The notes under the pieces: model-generated
Database searches by the model: none
Seen by the model: only the letters and a program-made list of their open reading frames with translations
Told to the model about the DNA's origin: nothing
Position numbers and translations under genes: made by a program
Part shown: positions 34,621-45,923 of the stretch, in pieces
Position numbering within the stretch: position 1 is the first letter of the stretch
Layout of the letters: every line of letters starts with the position of its first letter
NCBI RefSeq assembly: GCF_030272615.1
Contig: NC_081406.1
Coordinates: 239,000,422 to 239,064,421 of the forward strand
DNA from: Cryptomeria japonica
Lineage: Eukaryota; Streptophyta; Pinopsida; Cupressales; Cupressaceae
Direction: 5' to 3'
Length of the DNA stretch: 64,000 bases

Positions 34621-34632
34621 GCTCTGATACCA
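34621..34632 (-). promoter_or_regulatory. Copia-3 primer-binding site (initiator-Met tRNA)
   Basis: The minus strand reads TGGTATCAGAGC, a perfect match to the standard plant copia site, two bases from the 5' LTR. Confidence 0.93.
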
Positions 34633-34634
34633 AT

Positions 34635-35885
34635 TGTTAGGATAACCGGTGAACAACTAAGATTGGGGGGGGGGGGTGAATTAGTTGTTAGCAGATTATA
34701 ACATTTAATCCACAAACCAACCTTAAACTAGAGCATATAAATATTTAAATACCGGTAAGGTAGAAACATATGCCAATAGACATAGATACCGGTAAACAAT
34801 ATAACTCAAAAATTAAACAGATAATCAATGCAAAACAACCAAACTATATAACACCATGATTTGTACGTAGAAAACCCAGAAAGGGAAAAACCATGGTGGG
34901 AAGCCTACCCACAATCAGATGATACTTCTGTAGAAAGTATGTGATACAATGAGGGGCCTGCACATGTAGAAAGGCACACTGCCTCGAGCGTACTGCTCAT
35001 TACAAAAGAGTCTCACTGACTATAGAGGTTAAAAACACCTAAAGATATTTGGACAACAACCTAGAATAATGAACTGCCAGAAATAGCATCTACCATGCCT
35101 GATTATAGTCCTGGTTATGCTCAATACCAGAGGCCTTTGACCTCTTCCTTAATCCCAATTCAATCACCTACGATCGACCTAATCCTTTGCATATGATATT
35201 ACAATTCATGACCACGATACATGATCTACAATGGGATCTCACATTCATTTATACCAACCCTAAGGCCTAGACCAATTAGGTCGACCACCTAAAAGATATT
35301 ACAATAGGATCATTACATAAATCCATTTTACAATGATATGCCGTGTCGGCTTAAGACCAAAACAACAATTACAAATCCATAGATCATCCCGAAACATCCC
35401 GGTAACGTGTAGAGTACACGGTATCATGATACCAGTCCATAACCTAGATAAGCATCAAACCTATTATGGATCCACCATGCTAAAGAAATGTCTTTAAGTA
35501 GTTGAAGCATGATCAAAGAACATTTTCAGCATCCTGAAATCCATTTAGAAGCTATACCAACACCACTTGTGCATCCTGTCAAGATTTCTTAGTGAAAGCT
35601 TTGCCGATAAAACTTTAAATCAATGCTGGTAAGGGTTTACAAGAATGTATGATAGCATCCGATTACCAAGTCAATACCAACTGACCAAAACATGCTGCAG
35701 GAACATGTGACACACAAAATCAAACATGCTCCATTGATCCAAACATGCTGGAAGTGTCTAACATATAATCTCTTTTGCCGGTAACACTAGATCTTCTACC
35801 GGTAACCAAAACCTGTCTACCGGTAACATTCCATAATAGCTAGACATCAATGTAACACATAATCAATTCATCCATAATGCCAACA
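34635..35885 (-). repeat. Copia-3 5' LTR
   Basis: Starts tgttaggata and ends ...gccaaca, 1,251 bp, with a 12-base G run at 34665-34676. Confidence 0.92.
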
Positions 35886-36299
35886 TAATCCACAAATCGG
35901 AGATTCACCAAACATTCTTTGGAATAGTTCTGACATACATCCACTGTTACAAGCAAGAATAACCAATGCTACCATCTGAGTAATAATGGAATTGTAAACC
36001 TAATAGCAAAAAATACATAGATCATAAGAATGATATCTAGAAACACACTTTGTAACCTTCACACATCGAAGGAATGCAAACCATTCTTCCATTGGGACAT
36101 TAAATACTCTTTTCTTCATAAATACTATTTCCTCCATATTGAAACTTCCACTACATCAACCTTTTGGAAACACCTCAAATGTTCTCAATATCACTACTAG
36201 ATAACAAAACAACATCACCATTCATTTTCGGACCAACTACAACATCCATATACCACAACATAACAAATCAAGTTTTCAACACTTTGAAAACCCAGTTTA
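35886..36299. other. Unresolved sequence right of Copia-3
   Basis: AT-rich, no gene seen. Possibly the continuation of the sequence at 25,891-26,894 into which Copia-3 inserted. Confidence 0.35.
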
Positions 36300-36460
36300 C
36301 CTTAAAATAAATAACAAGCTAATAATTATTTAGAGTTTACCTGTATTTTAATAAACATACACACCAACTAAATTTTGAACCTTCCTTTATAAATTTATTT
36401 GATAAAATTTATATATTCTTGTAAACATATTTATTCTTTTACATAAGGCTATTGGTTTAA

Positions 36461-36493
<33 letters not shown>

Positions 36494-36872
36494 TCTTTCT
36501 GGTTTTTTTACACTAGATTAAATAAACTACTTGTTAACATACATGAGCCTTAAAAATATCTCACGTTGCTTTCCTTTTCATAAGAGAGACTTACCATCAT
36601 ATGTAAGGCCTTTCATAAAATTTTATTAAGAAGGGAGAAAATGTGCAACCTTAATACACAACTATAAGCAATGAAGTAACGTAATTTAGTTGACAATTGA
36701 AAAGCAAGTTTTGACAAAACTCCATATGTTTTGTCCATATGTAAAATTGACATAAATCAATTATTTCAAATTAAAGAACACCATAATTGAAATCAATTAG
36801 TTAAAATGAAAAAAAAATCTCTTGATCATAGAAAAAAATCAAATTTTAAATCAACTTAACTAACCATTTTGC
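36300..36872. repeat. Diverged non-coding repeat, unit 1
   Basis: Aligns by eye with 47,390-47,940 (shared words: acttgttaac/acttgctaaac, tctcac(g/a)tt(g/a)ctt, ttttcataa(g/a)ag, atcatatgtaag(g/a)c, aaattgaca, aattaacttaac). A partial third unit is at 47,945-48,120. It ends where LINE copy 1 begins. It includes a CT microsatellite at 36,462-36,501. Confidence 0.65.
36462..36501. repeat. (CT)n microsatellite, interrupted
   Basis: A CT run with one TAT and one TTT interruption. Confidence 0.9.
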
Positions 36873-37191
36873 AGAAGCCAGTGCTGCCTACATAGGACTA
36901 CACATGGCGAGCAAGGAGGGGTTTAGATGGGTTTGGCTGGAAAGTGACTTGCTTAACATTGTCAAATTCATTAAGGGATATATGGTGCCTAGTTGGACTA
37001 TTTCAAACTTAATCAAGGACTACCTTGAAATGATTGCCGACCTGGATGGTTTCAAGATCTCACACATTTTCCAGGAAGGAAACAAACAGGCAGATCATTT
37101 GGCCGACTTGGCGGTGGATAACGTGGTGGTTAAATGGTGGAGAGGAAGGGAAACTTTCCCGAAAAAATCTATTCGACCTGGAAAGAAATGA
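36873..37191 (+). pseudogene. LINE copy 1 RNase H, C-terminal part
   Basis: The frame encodes FRWVWLESDLLNIVKFIKG, then ISHIFQEGNKQADHLADLAVDN, corresponding to the WLEGDS and HxxREGNxxADxLA motifs of plant LINE-type RNase H. It aligns with the RNase H of LINE copy 3 (53578-54168). The first catalytic aspartate region is lost by the 5' truncation. The stop at 37191 is followed by 187 bp and then the extra ORF. Confidence 0.82.
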
Positions 37192-37377
37192 TATTGAGAT
37201 CTTCGGCCTTTCCAATGAAATTCGATGAAAGATTATGATGGGATGGGAGCCGTTGGGGTGGTATTTCGAATTATTACCACTTTGAGAAGTTTTAGAACTT
37301 TTAGTCTGCCCTGTTTTTGGTTTTGTTTCCTCCTAGTTTTTCTGGAGTCTTGTTGTCTGAATTGCTTGAGCTACAGA

Positions 37378-37690
37378 ATGGGAGGTGAAAATAATAGGGT
37401 TGAACCCATAACCTATGATAAGTGGTAGAAGAATAAGGAGGTTTGGGAGGAAATTTATGATGGTGGGATGGTGCCCTTTTTGGAGAGACTACATGGTCAT
37501 TTTGCCATTGTTATGAAAATCTTTGTTAAAGGTTGGAACAAGGGTGTGCTGATTTCCTTTGGTGTGGAGTTTCAAGTCGACGAAACCCTGGCTGCCACTG
37601 TTACTGTTCTGGATATGAAAGGAAGGAAATTCTATAGAGATAGGAAATCGGGTGAGGAGGCTATTGCTGCCTTTTATGATAAGGAAAAGG
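37378..37690 (+). pseudogene. LINE copy 1 extra ORF (ORFx), N-terminal part
   Basis: Starts MGGENNRVEP and encodes PFLERLHGHFAIVMKIFVKGW, VDETLAATVTVLDMKGRKFYRDRK. It aligns with MGGNLNRNEP..., YMEKLHGS, IDENLIAEVTGLKMEGTKFYRDRK of copy 3. One internal stop (about 37426). It is interrupted by element B at 37690 and continues at 45924. Function unknown; the layout somewhat recalls plant-mobile-domain-like proteins. Confidence 0.75.
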
Positions 37691-38593
37691 TGTTGGCAAT
37701 TGATACTCTATTGGTTGGTTTCACTATGTTGTTATTGATGGCAACATGATTTTGGGTTCCGACTTCTTATGGTGTACCGACAGGCACTTCACAGATTCTA
37801 CACTGGCACTGGCAGGATAGAAGGTTTCTTTGGTCACCAACAATGCAGTGTGACATGGTATAGCAAAGATCATTGGTATTGGAGGCCGACATATCTTAGA
37901 TCCAACATCAGTAATTTGTTTTAATGCTTATACATTTATGTTATCTGACTAACATATAATCTGATATTGTAAGCCGACATTAGGCATGAAAGTTGTATAG
38001 GGTATATAGGTCAGTTTGAGAGATCATTTTGAACAAAGATGGATATGATTTAGGATGGATATGTAAATGTAATATGATGCAAAATTAATCAGAGATATTA
38101 TGTATGTGAGGAATTTATTGTAAGGGTTATTCTGATAAAGGAGTTAAGGGTTTTAACCGGAATAGACAAAGCTTAAACCAAAACTGTATTCTGACATAGA
38201 AGATGCTATCTTAGCAATTCACATTTCTCCAGATTATTGTCTAGAATTTTATGTAGTCAGTGAAGCTCCTATTGTGATTGAGCAGTTTGCTCTAGGCTAT
38301 AAGCCTTCCTGCAAGTGCATGCCCATCATATATTATAATATCTTTTCATATGGCCAATGGATTGATATTGTGGGTCACAAATCCCATTGTGGTTTTTTCT
38401 CTTTGAGGTTTTCCACATATAAATCCGTGTGATGATTTTGATTTATGTGTTTGGATTATTCGTTGCATTACTTCTTTCAATTCTGTTTATACCGATATAA
38501 TGATTGGTGTATGAATGTTTTGTTAAAGTTAAAATCTACTATTTTAGTATAACACTGATTCACCCCCCCTCTCAGTGTTATTGGTTTCCAACA
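37691..38593 (+). repeat. Element B 5' LTR
   Basis: 903 bp, matched to 45021-45923 (also 903 bp, by compensating indels). A TATA-like tatatagg is near 38,000. A C run (caccccccct) lies near the 3' end, as in the Copia-3 LTR. Confidence 0.92.
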
Positions 38594-38595
38594 AT

Positions 38596-38608
38596 TGGTA
38601 TAAGAGCC
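38596..38608 (+). promoter_or_regulatory. Element B primer-binding site (initiator-Met-like)
   Basis: Reads TGGTATAAGAGCC, one mismatch from the usual site, two bases after the LTR. Confidence 0.85.
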
Positions 38609-38667
38609 TTGTGCCTCAAAGGAAGTTTAACAGCTTGAGGAAGATCTTGAAACTGAAATCATTGAAC

Positions 38668-38773
38668 ATGGCTTTGGAGAAGCAACTTGAGATGGCACTT
38701 GAAGATTATGATGCTGAAAGATTGAAGAACTTAAAGCTACAAGATAATTTGAATTCTGCTAAGGAATTCATTC
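38668..38773 (+). pseudogene. Element B gag-like ORF, N-terminal end
   Basis: From the ATG at 38668 the frame encodes a Leu/Lys/Glu-rich coiled-coil (MALEKQLEMALEDYDAERLK, LQDNLNSAKEF). It is cut at 38773 by solo LTR 2 and continues in frame at 40242. Confidence 0.75.
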
Positions 38774-40236
38774 TGTATGCGGGAAAAGCGGTGCAATGAA
38801 ACGAAAAATTACAAAAAATATTCGAAGACTTGCCCACACACCAATGAGATTCTTGGTGCAAGTTATGGAGCTATGTGGAATAGCTCAACTTCCCAAGGGG
38901 TTTTCAATTGTTCTCTATCTCACAAGACCCCTCAAGCCAATGCCTTTGCTCTCAGATTACTGAGCAAAGTGACTTAGGGATGACAATCATGAGAATGAGG
39001 GATGCTTTTGATCAATCTTAGTATGAATGCATCCTATTTATGCATGATTTTAGATATGAACTAAATTAGTGATGATAAGATGAAAAGATTAGTGAAATAC
39101 TATCCTAACATGATATACTACTTTATATGATTAACTAAGATGATAGAAATACTTCTAAATTGCTTATTAAATTTATTTGTATTCCAAAGAGAGATTAAAT
39201 GTTTGCTAAAAATGAGTATAAGTATGATGCTAAAGACTTGGATGATAAGAATGAGGGAATGAGGGCTCTATTTATAGGGAAAAAAGGGCAATGGATGGTC
39301 AAGATTGGATAATCTTATCAAGGGCCAGGATTGAAAGTTATCAATCCATGTTTACAATTCTCACCAATGAAATGGTGACAATTGTCAACATAAGACTACT
39401 TGAGAGGGGATGTAAGAAGCATTAAATGCTTGAGAAGACCTCATGGTTACCTTTGGAGGTAAGGTTTAATGTTAGGTTAGGGTCATCCATTGGATAAAGC
39501 TTTTACCCAAAGGATAAACTCTTGTGCAAGGGTTAAAGGGATAACCATGGTCAAAGCAATGAATGATTGATGAGACCCCTGGGTTAGATGAGGGTTGAGT
39601 TAGACAAAAAGTCTCTAACCATGCCACAAAGGGTTAGTTTAACCATTAATGGTTTAAAAGACTTTGGGGACAAATTTGTAAGTGCTTCCAAATTTGGGGG
39701 TATTCAACAAGTTAGCTCGTTGAAGGCATAAAGGCTTTAATGCCTTTAGAAGACTTTACTCCAAATTTGAGAAGTGACATCCTCAAATTTAGGGAAAGGG
39801 GATAATTGAAGGATTTAGGCTAATTGATTAGGATTAGATGGGTTCTAGAAGAATTTAGGAAGGGGGTTTAGGAGGCAAGTGGGAGATGTAGGAAAATGCA
39901 AGTGGGTGAGGGATAATAGAATTTAATTAAAATAAATTTCTTTATTTCAATTGTGGTTGCAAGTGGAGGATTAAATAAATTAGATGTATTTATTTGGGGT
40001 GAACTATTTTATTAAATGTAACTTTAATTAAAAGTAGAGAGAAGGGATTTAATTAAATAAATTTATTTATTCAATTAAATGATGTGAAAGGTTTAAGTGA
40101 ATTTAATTAAATAAATTGAATAATTTATTTAATCAAATAGAGGAATGTGGATGATTTAACTAAATTATATTTAACTAAATAGAGGAATGAACATTAAATA
40201 TTCATTTAGGCATATGGTCATTTTTATATGTCTACA
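38774..40236 (-). mobile_element. Solo LTR 2 (1,463 bp) inserted in element B
   Basis: Starts TGTATGCGGG, ends ATGTCTACA, with cattc on both sides (38769-38773 and 40237-40241). It shares long stretches with solo LTR 1 (for example ggctctatttatagg and gcaatggatggtcaagattg), including TATAAATA on the minus strand at 39269-39276. Removing it with one cattc rejoins the gag-like frame. Confidence 0.92.
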
Positions 40237-40241
40237 CATTC

Positions 40242-41231
40242 TTGTCCTACAAGAGAGACTATCATTTGTTCAAGCTAGGAGGAAGGAACTTTTGCAAAAT
40301 CAGGATGATGAAAATGAACTTAAGGAACAATGTTAGAAATTGAGTCAGGAGAACATGGTTATGAAGAATAAAATGCAAACTATGTTTATGAGGATGTCTA
40401 AGGAGATTGAGGACATAAAGAAAAAGGAAGAAAATCTTGCTGTATCCCTGAAGAACAAATTTGAAGAATGTGGTAGGTTGATTCATGAAAATGATATGTT
40501 GAGAATTGATTTGATACAATCACAAAGAAATAAGCAAGAGCTTGACAGACAAATGATGATACTAAGAGAAGGTTTAACCACTGCAAGTGAATACAAATAA
40601 CAATTCAAGATCAACTCAGCACAACTTGATGACTTATTGAAGAGATAGAGGCAGATTTGAGATTCTAGTGGATTTGGATTTGAGCAAGGACAGAGTTTCG
40701 GTACTGCTAATTATGATCAAAACCATAAGGAATCAATAAGACAATTCAATGCTTATAAATTAAATGGTAGATGTTTTGTTTGCAATAGATTTGATCACAT
40801 GGCTAGGCAATGTAGAAATAGAACAAATCATAAACCTGATTCTGCTCCTAGTAAATGTTCTAAATGCAATAAGTTTGGACATAAGACAAAAGATTTCAGA
40901 ATGAATGTAAAATTCTATGCTTGTGGAAAATTTGGACATATGGCTAATCAGTGCAGGTCAAGCGATTTCACTAGTTTTAGCAAAGCAATTCAAAAGAACA
41001 ATGTTACATGTTATGCATGCAAAGAAGTTGGATATATTGCTAAGTTATGTAGAAGCAAAAATCTATCGGTTAGTAATGGAGGATGAAATGAAAAAGGGAA
41101 AGAGAAGGTTAATGAAATCCAACATGATCATACTCAGAGATGGGCTAGGAAGACTGAAGAGCAATCATCAGATGTTACCTATCCTGCAGAAGAGGCTGCT
41201 CCAACACCGATAGTGAGCTCATCCGGTAACT
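40242..41231 (+). pseudogene. Element B gag-like ORF: coiled coil and four zinc knuckles
   Basis: A long charged coiled-coil (40,340-40,600, for example MSKEIEDIKKKEENLAVSLK) is followed by four knuckles at 40,770-41,060: CFVCNRFDHMARQC (complete); CSKCNKFGHKTKDF (last Cys lost); YACGKFGHMANQC preceded by F (first Cys lost); CYACKEVGYIAKLC (His changed to Tyr). Stops lie near 40,334, 40,598, 40,646 and 40,658. It resembles retroelement Gag nucleocapsid in overall plan; the tandem knuckles are unusual for a copia-ended element. Confidence 0.75.
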
Positions 41232-41594
41232 AAGGCAGATGCCTTAGGGGTAGGAAAAATTCATAAAGATGATGCATATGCCCTGAGAAGAGATTCTAGA
41301 AGATGTTCTAGATATTGGAGAGGATTATCTGGTATGGATATGTTTGGAGCAAGATCCGGTATCTTTCATCGACAATCATTTATGTCAATGGAAGATTAGG
41401 GTTTTGATTGATAGATAAAAGGTCGAATACACTTAATTGTTAATCACCCTGCATTCAGAGCGATTCAAAGTGACTAAATGCAATCAAAGGTTATTTAGTG
41501 GCATTCAGATTTCTTCTTGAGCGACTTCACCGACGTCTGGAAGAGCTTGTTGAAGGTTTTCACTGGAAGCGATCAAAGGTATTTTTATTCAATA

Positions 41595-42604
41595 ATGAAA
41601 GTGATATCATCTTCTATTCCTATTTTTGTTGCAAACCCAACTATAGTGGAGGTCAAGGACCACCATAGGCCAATTTTCAAGTGGTATCCACATGTGGCTA
41701 CCAAGGAAGATTCAGTTGGAGCATTTTCTCGCGTTCCAGAGGGAGTGTGTATGTAGAAGATGCTAGGGAATATATTCACTGTCATATAGAGGACTTAGGA
41801 ACTTCAGAGATCAAGAGAATGTATATGAATGAACTAATAGGAGAATCTAGAAAGATTAAACCGACATATCAACACATTGAAGATATAAGGTTTATAGACA
41901 TTCTGGATATTCTAGAGTTCAAGGATGAAATAATCAGATATGTACTGAGCAGAGTACATGGGGAATTCGTATGGCTGGACAGACCTTATAAAATCACTAA
42001 GGAATGTTTCCAGGCAATTACTGGCTTGTCATTAGTAGGGAAACATCCGGATAAGAAAGTGTCAAATGAATTCATAAGGCAAATCACCGACACCACATCT
42101 GACAAGAGATCAATGAAGGTGAGCACTATCACTGATATCAACATCAAATTTGGAAGCATGGTTATAGGATACAAGGTAACTCAATCAAACCGATCGAATT
42201 CTGTTTCAAGTTCATGCATTTTGGCTGCATATAAGATAATGAGAGAAAATGTAAAGTTAGATCTTTGCGGTTGGATGCTTGATGAATTATTAATCAACTT
42301 AGGGAAGATTAAAGGTGAGAAGAAGGGAACCTTCTGGTATGGGAATTTGTTAGTCTTCTTGATGTTATACTTTCTGAATGATACACCTAATTCTGGTAGG
42401 AAACAATGGGCTTTTGACATTCTGGTAGGAAGACAGTTAAAACAATCAATTGCTGCATTAGGAAGTCAAATAGATGATAAGATATGGGGTTATTTCGAGG
42501 CTTTTCAAACATCTATGAGGTCTAGGATAAGAATACCTGAGCATATAGTAGAGAAATACCTTACCGACATATGTTTCATGGTTGAGAAGGACTCATGGAA
42601 GTAG
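41595..42604 (+). pseudogene. Element B second ORF, N-terminal domain (unknown, possibly plant-mobile-domain-like)
   Basis: From a likely ATG at 41595 one frame (to 41756) and, after a frameshift near 41,740, a second frame to 42604 encode a helical, non-pol protein: FSRVPEGV, AREYIHCHIEDLGTSEIK, DILDILEFKDEIIRYVLSRV, FVWLDRPYKITKECFQAITG and, later, FWYGNLLVFLMLYFLND. I recall similar proteins from plant retroelement-associated ORFs, but not a defined family name. It carries no catalytic motifs I recognise. Confidence 0.6.
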
Positions 42605-44742
42605 TCAAGCCCCAGAAGATTTGGATAGAGGAAATGTGCTATGAGGTAGATGCATTAATCCTTGATGCCTATGCAAAAATTCTGATTGATGCAGAAATTG
42701 ATAAGGCAGAGAAGCCCTGTGGAACTGCAGAGCAGAAGACTCTAGAGGTTGAAACAGAGTTCAACTAGAAGAAAAGGGAAAAACAAGAAGAAAAGGCAAG
42801 CAAATTTGTACAAGAGGTCTCAAAGGACATAAAGGAACTTATTGATGCTGTCCCGGAGAAAGGGAGAAAGAGGAAGGATCCGACAGTTCACATTGAACCT
42901 GTTACTACAAATTCTGAGTCAGAGGATGCCACACTGTTAGCCTTCAAGAGGGTTGTTAGGAGAAAACCAGAAGAATCAAAAGTGGAAGCAAAGAAGAAAC
43001 TGGTTAGAAAGGTCACAATCAAGTTATCAACACAAAAGCAAGAACCTAAGGCTACATCTACAACTGCATCCGATACTTCCAAGAGGAGGAATAAAAGTGA
43101 CATTGATTTAGCACTTGAAACTGGTAATGTAACTATCATACCACGCAAAACTTCTACAGAAATTATTGATGAAATAACTAAAGATGGCATGCTGAAGAAT
43201 GTTAAGTTTTATTATGACAAATTAGAGGCTGATGAATAAAGAGAGGTAGAGGAAGCAATCCTGTTATACTTAGATATCTATAAGAAAGCACTAATAGAGA
43301 TAGAAAATCAAATACCGACTGAGTTATATAACATGTTAGATGCTAGAAGGTTATCTGCTACGCAAGAAGATAATCACATTGAAATGCAAGAACTTTTAGC
43401 CATCTATGTTACTATAGCTCTAGATGAGATGGAAAAGACAATTGAGGCTACTGATAGAAAAGTTTTCAGTAGCAAACATAGAATAACTAGCTTGATGCTA
43501 GGGATAATGAATGAAGTCATAAAGGAAACACAAAAGGCATGGATCAAATATTTGGGAGAACACAGCGGATTATTTACTTCAAAGACCAACATTGTAGATA
43601 CCCTAGTTGAAGGGAAAGGTAAAGGGATTATGGGTACTCCACCCATAGTTTTGAAAAATATCAAGATAGTGGAAATTGAGCCACCGGTTAATACAAATGT
43701 ACAGACAAATACTAAAAACATTGTATAGGATACTAGTTAACATTGAGGATAATTGTCCTCCATATACTAATGTACAGGTTGAGGATACTGTTCCTATAGA
43801 GGAACTGACAGTTGCACAAACTGTACTAAGTGGCAAAGCCACCGATGCAAGTGAGGAGGTAATAAAGGATAAATCATTAGAGAGAACAGGGGAATCCAGT
43901 AGGGTACTAGTTGGGATCCCATCATTATTTTCAATTGACACTTCTCTAGTGGAAAAGGAAACCATCACAAAGATGACTCCCACAAAATTGATGATGATGA
44001 CTTCTTAAAAACTGATGAAGGAGGGATCCACAAACAAGGGGATTATAGATCAGTCAATAACTATTTTGCATAGATTGGTCCCAAAATGTAAGATTGAAAA
44101 TGAAGCAAGCCCTTCCGACAAGCTTAAGGTAATAACTGAGCACATATCAAAAAAATTTCAATCCTTACAACAAATCTCTAACCGATAAGCACTTGAAAGA
44201 TTCACTCAGGATAAGAGAGCCACTTTTGATTGGATCATTGAGATAGAGAAGAAAAAGATTGAGAAGTTAATTCTAATTGAGAATTCTTTGAAACAATGCA
44301 CAAATATATACATGGTATGTTGCAATATTGAAATGCTTATAACAAATGTAGATAAAAGGATAAAGGAGATATAAGAGAAAATTACTAATATTGCTAACTC
44401 TTTTAATGAACTCATTTCATTGACAACATCAAATGATGGACAAATTTTGACTTTGGAGAACCAAATTTCTGCTCTTGAAAAGGAAAGAGATAAAATCATC
44501 CAGAGAGTCAGAAGTCTTAGAGGTTGGTTGAGTCCAAGATTGGATTCACTCTGTGTACATAAGAGATAATGCATGGATATGGTGGTAAAACCCACACCGG
44601 CAGAGGTCAATGAGAAAGAATCTTTTGCATATTTATTGAGAAGACTTGTATCTATCTCTGACACATTCAAAACTGGTTGGGATACTTATGTGGATTTACT
44701 GGAGAAAACTTATCCGAAAATTTTGAAATTGGTCAAGCTCCG
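42605..44742 (+). pseudogene. Element B second ORF, charged coiled-coil C-terminal part
   Basis: Broken frames (42,982-43,239; 43,333-43,728; 43,676-44,008; then about 44,100-44,740) encode Lys/Glu/Thr-rich sequence and coiled-coil segments such as ENQISALEKERDKIIQRVRSL, ending near a stop at about 44,742. Several frames need single stops or frameshifts corrected, so the protein is decayed. No similarity to protease, RT, RNase H or integrase is visible. Confidence 0.6.
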
Positions 44743-45008
44743 GTAAGACATTTTTGGAGGTATTCAATGTACAGTTCCTATTCTTTGACATTCTTTTTAC
44801 AATTCTTTTTGGGCATTGATGTCAAAGGGGGAGTAGTATATATGTGAAAAATAATGAAAGAGTTGCATACATTAGGGGGAGTTACAGGGTTTTTGGATTT
44901 TTGGAAATATGGAGTATTTTGTATATTCAGCTCAGGGGGAGCAGGGTAGGATGAAACAAACAGATGAAACCATAACCATTTTTTCACATGAGTGTTGCCA
45001 TCAACGCC

Positions 45009-45020
45009 AAAGGGGGAGAT
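45009..45020 (+). promoter_or_regulatory. Element B polypurine tract
   Basis: AAAGGGGGAGAT immediately before the 3' LTR; identical to the Copia-3 tract. Confidence 0.88.
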
Positions 45021-45923
45021 TGTTGGCAATTGACACTCTATTGGTTGGTTTCACTATGTTGTCATTGATGACAACATGACTTTGGGTTCTGGCTTCTTAT
45101 GGTGTGTCGACAGACACTTCATAGATTCTACACTGGCACCGGCACCGACACCAACAAGATAGAAGATTTCTTTGGTCATCGGCAATGCAGGCAGACATGG
45201 TACATAGTAAAGATAATTGGTATTGGAGGCCGACAGCGACAATTTGTTTTAATGCTTATACATTTATGTTATCTGGCCGACAAATAATATGATATTGTAA
45301 GATGACATAAGGCATGAAAGTTGTATAGGGTATATAAGTTAGTTTGATAGATCTTTTTGAATAGAGATGGATATGATTTAGGATGAATATGTAAATGTAA
45401 TATGATGCAAAATTACTCAGAGAGATTATGTATGTGTTCAATTTATTGTAAGGGTTATTCTGGTAAAGGGGTTAAGGGTTTTAACCGGAACAAACAAAGC
45501 TTAAACCAGAACTGTATTCTGGCATAAAAGATGCTATCTTAGTAGTTCACACTTCTTCGAATTGTTGTCTAGAATTTTATGTAGTCGATGAGGCTCCTAT
45601 TGTGATTGAGTAATGTGATTTAGGCTATAAGCCTTCCTGCAAGTGCAACACATCATTTATTGTAGTATCTTTTCATATGGCCAGTGGATTGATATTGTGG
45701 GTTACAAATCCCACCATGGTTTTTCCTCTTTGTGGTTTTCCACGTATAAATCTGTGTGTTATGATTCTCATTTATGTGTTTGGCTTATTGGCTAGATTAC
45801 TTCTTTCAATTATGTTTATACTGGTATATCGGTTGGTGTATGAATGTTTTGTTAAAGTTAAAATCTACTATTCTGATATAACACTGATTCAGGCCCCCCT
45901 CTCAGTGTTATTGGTTTCCAACA
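45021..45923 (+). repeat. Element B 3' LTR
   Basis: Pairs with 37691-38593. It is followed by the TSD aaagg. Confidence 0.92.

Larger units (their letters stand above)
26895..35885 (-). mobile_element. Copia-3: decayed complete Ty1/copia retrotransposon
   Basis: Two LTRs (about 26895-28166 and 34635-35885), a perfect 12-nt initiator-Met primer site and a polypurine tract define the ends. In copia order on the minus strand lie gag, zinc knuckle, protease, integrase, RT and RNase H. Stops and frameshifts inactivate it. A solo LTR (32129-34021) interrupts gag. I could not find a convincing TSD at the outer ends; the first ~15 bases of the left LTR are much diverged. Confidence 0.88.
37691..45923 (+). 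mobile_element. Element B: LTR element with copia-type ends, gag-like and accessory ORFs, no pol
   Basis: LTRs 37691-38593 and 45021-45923 start TGTTGGCAATTGA and end TTTCCAACA; TSD aaagg on both sides (37686-37690, 45924-45928). It has an initiator-Met-like primer site and an AAAGGGGGAGAT polypurine tract. The interior encodes a coiled-coil gag-like protein with four zinc knuckles and a second long protein, each broken by stops. No protease, RT or integrase is visible. It is interrupted by solo LTR 2. The ends are like those of Copia-3, suggesting mobilisation by a copia element. Confidence 0.9.

Noticed and set aside
26890-35890. TSD tcctc/taatc for Copia-3
   Set aside because: Only 3 of 5 bases agree and the left LTR edge is too diverged to trust. 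Recorded as not found.
37225-37428. Hydrophobic 67-codon frame after LINE RNase H, and a similar one at 47,010-47,363
   Set aside because: T-rich non-coding LINE sequence read in the wrong frame; it is not conserved as protein between copies.
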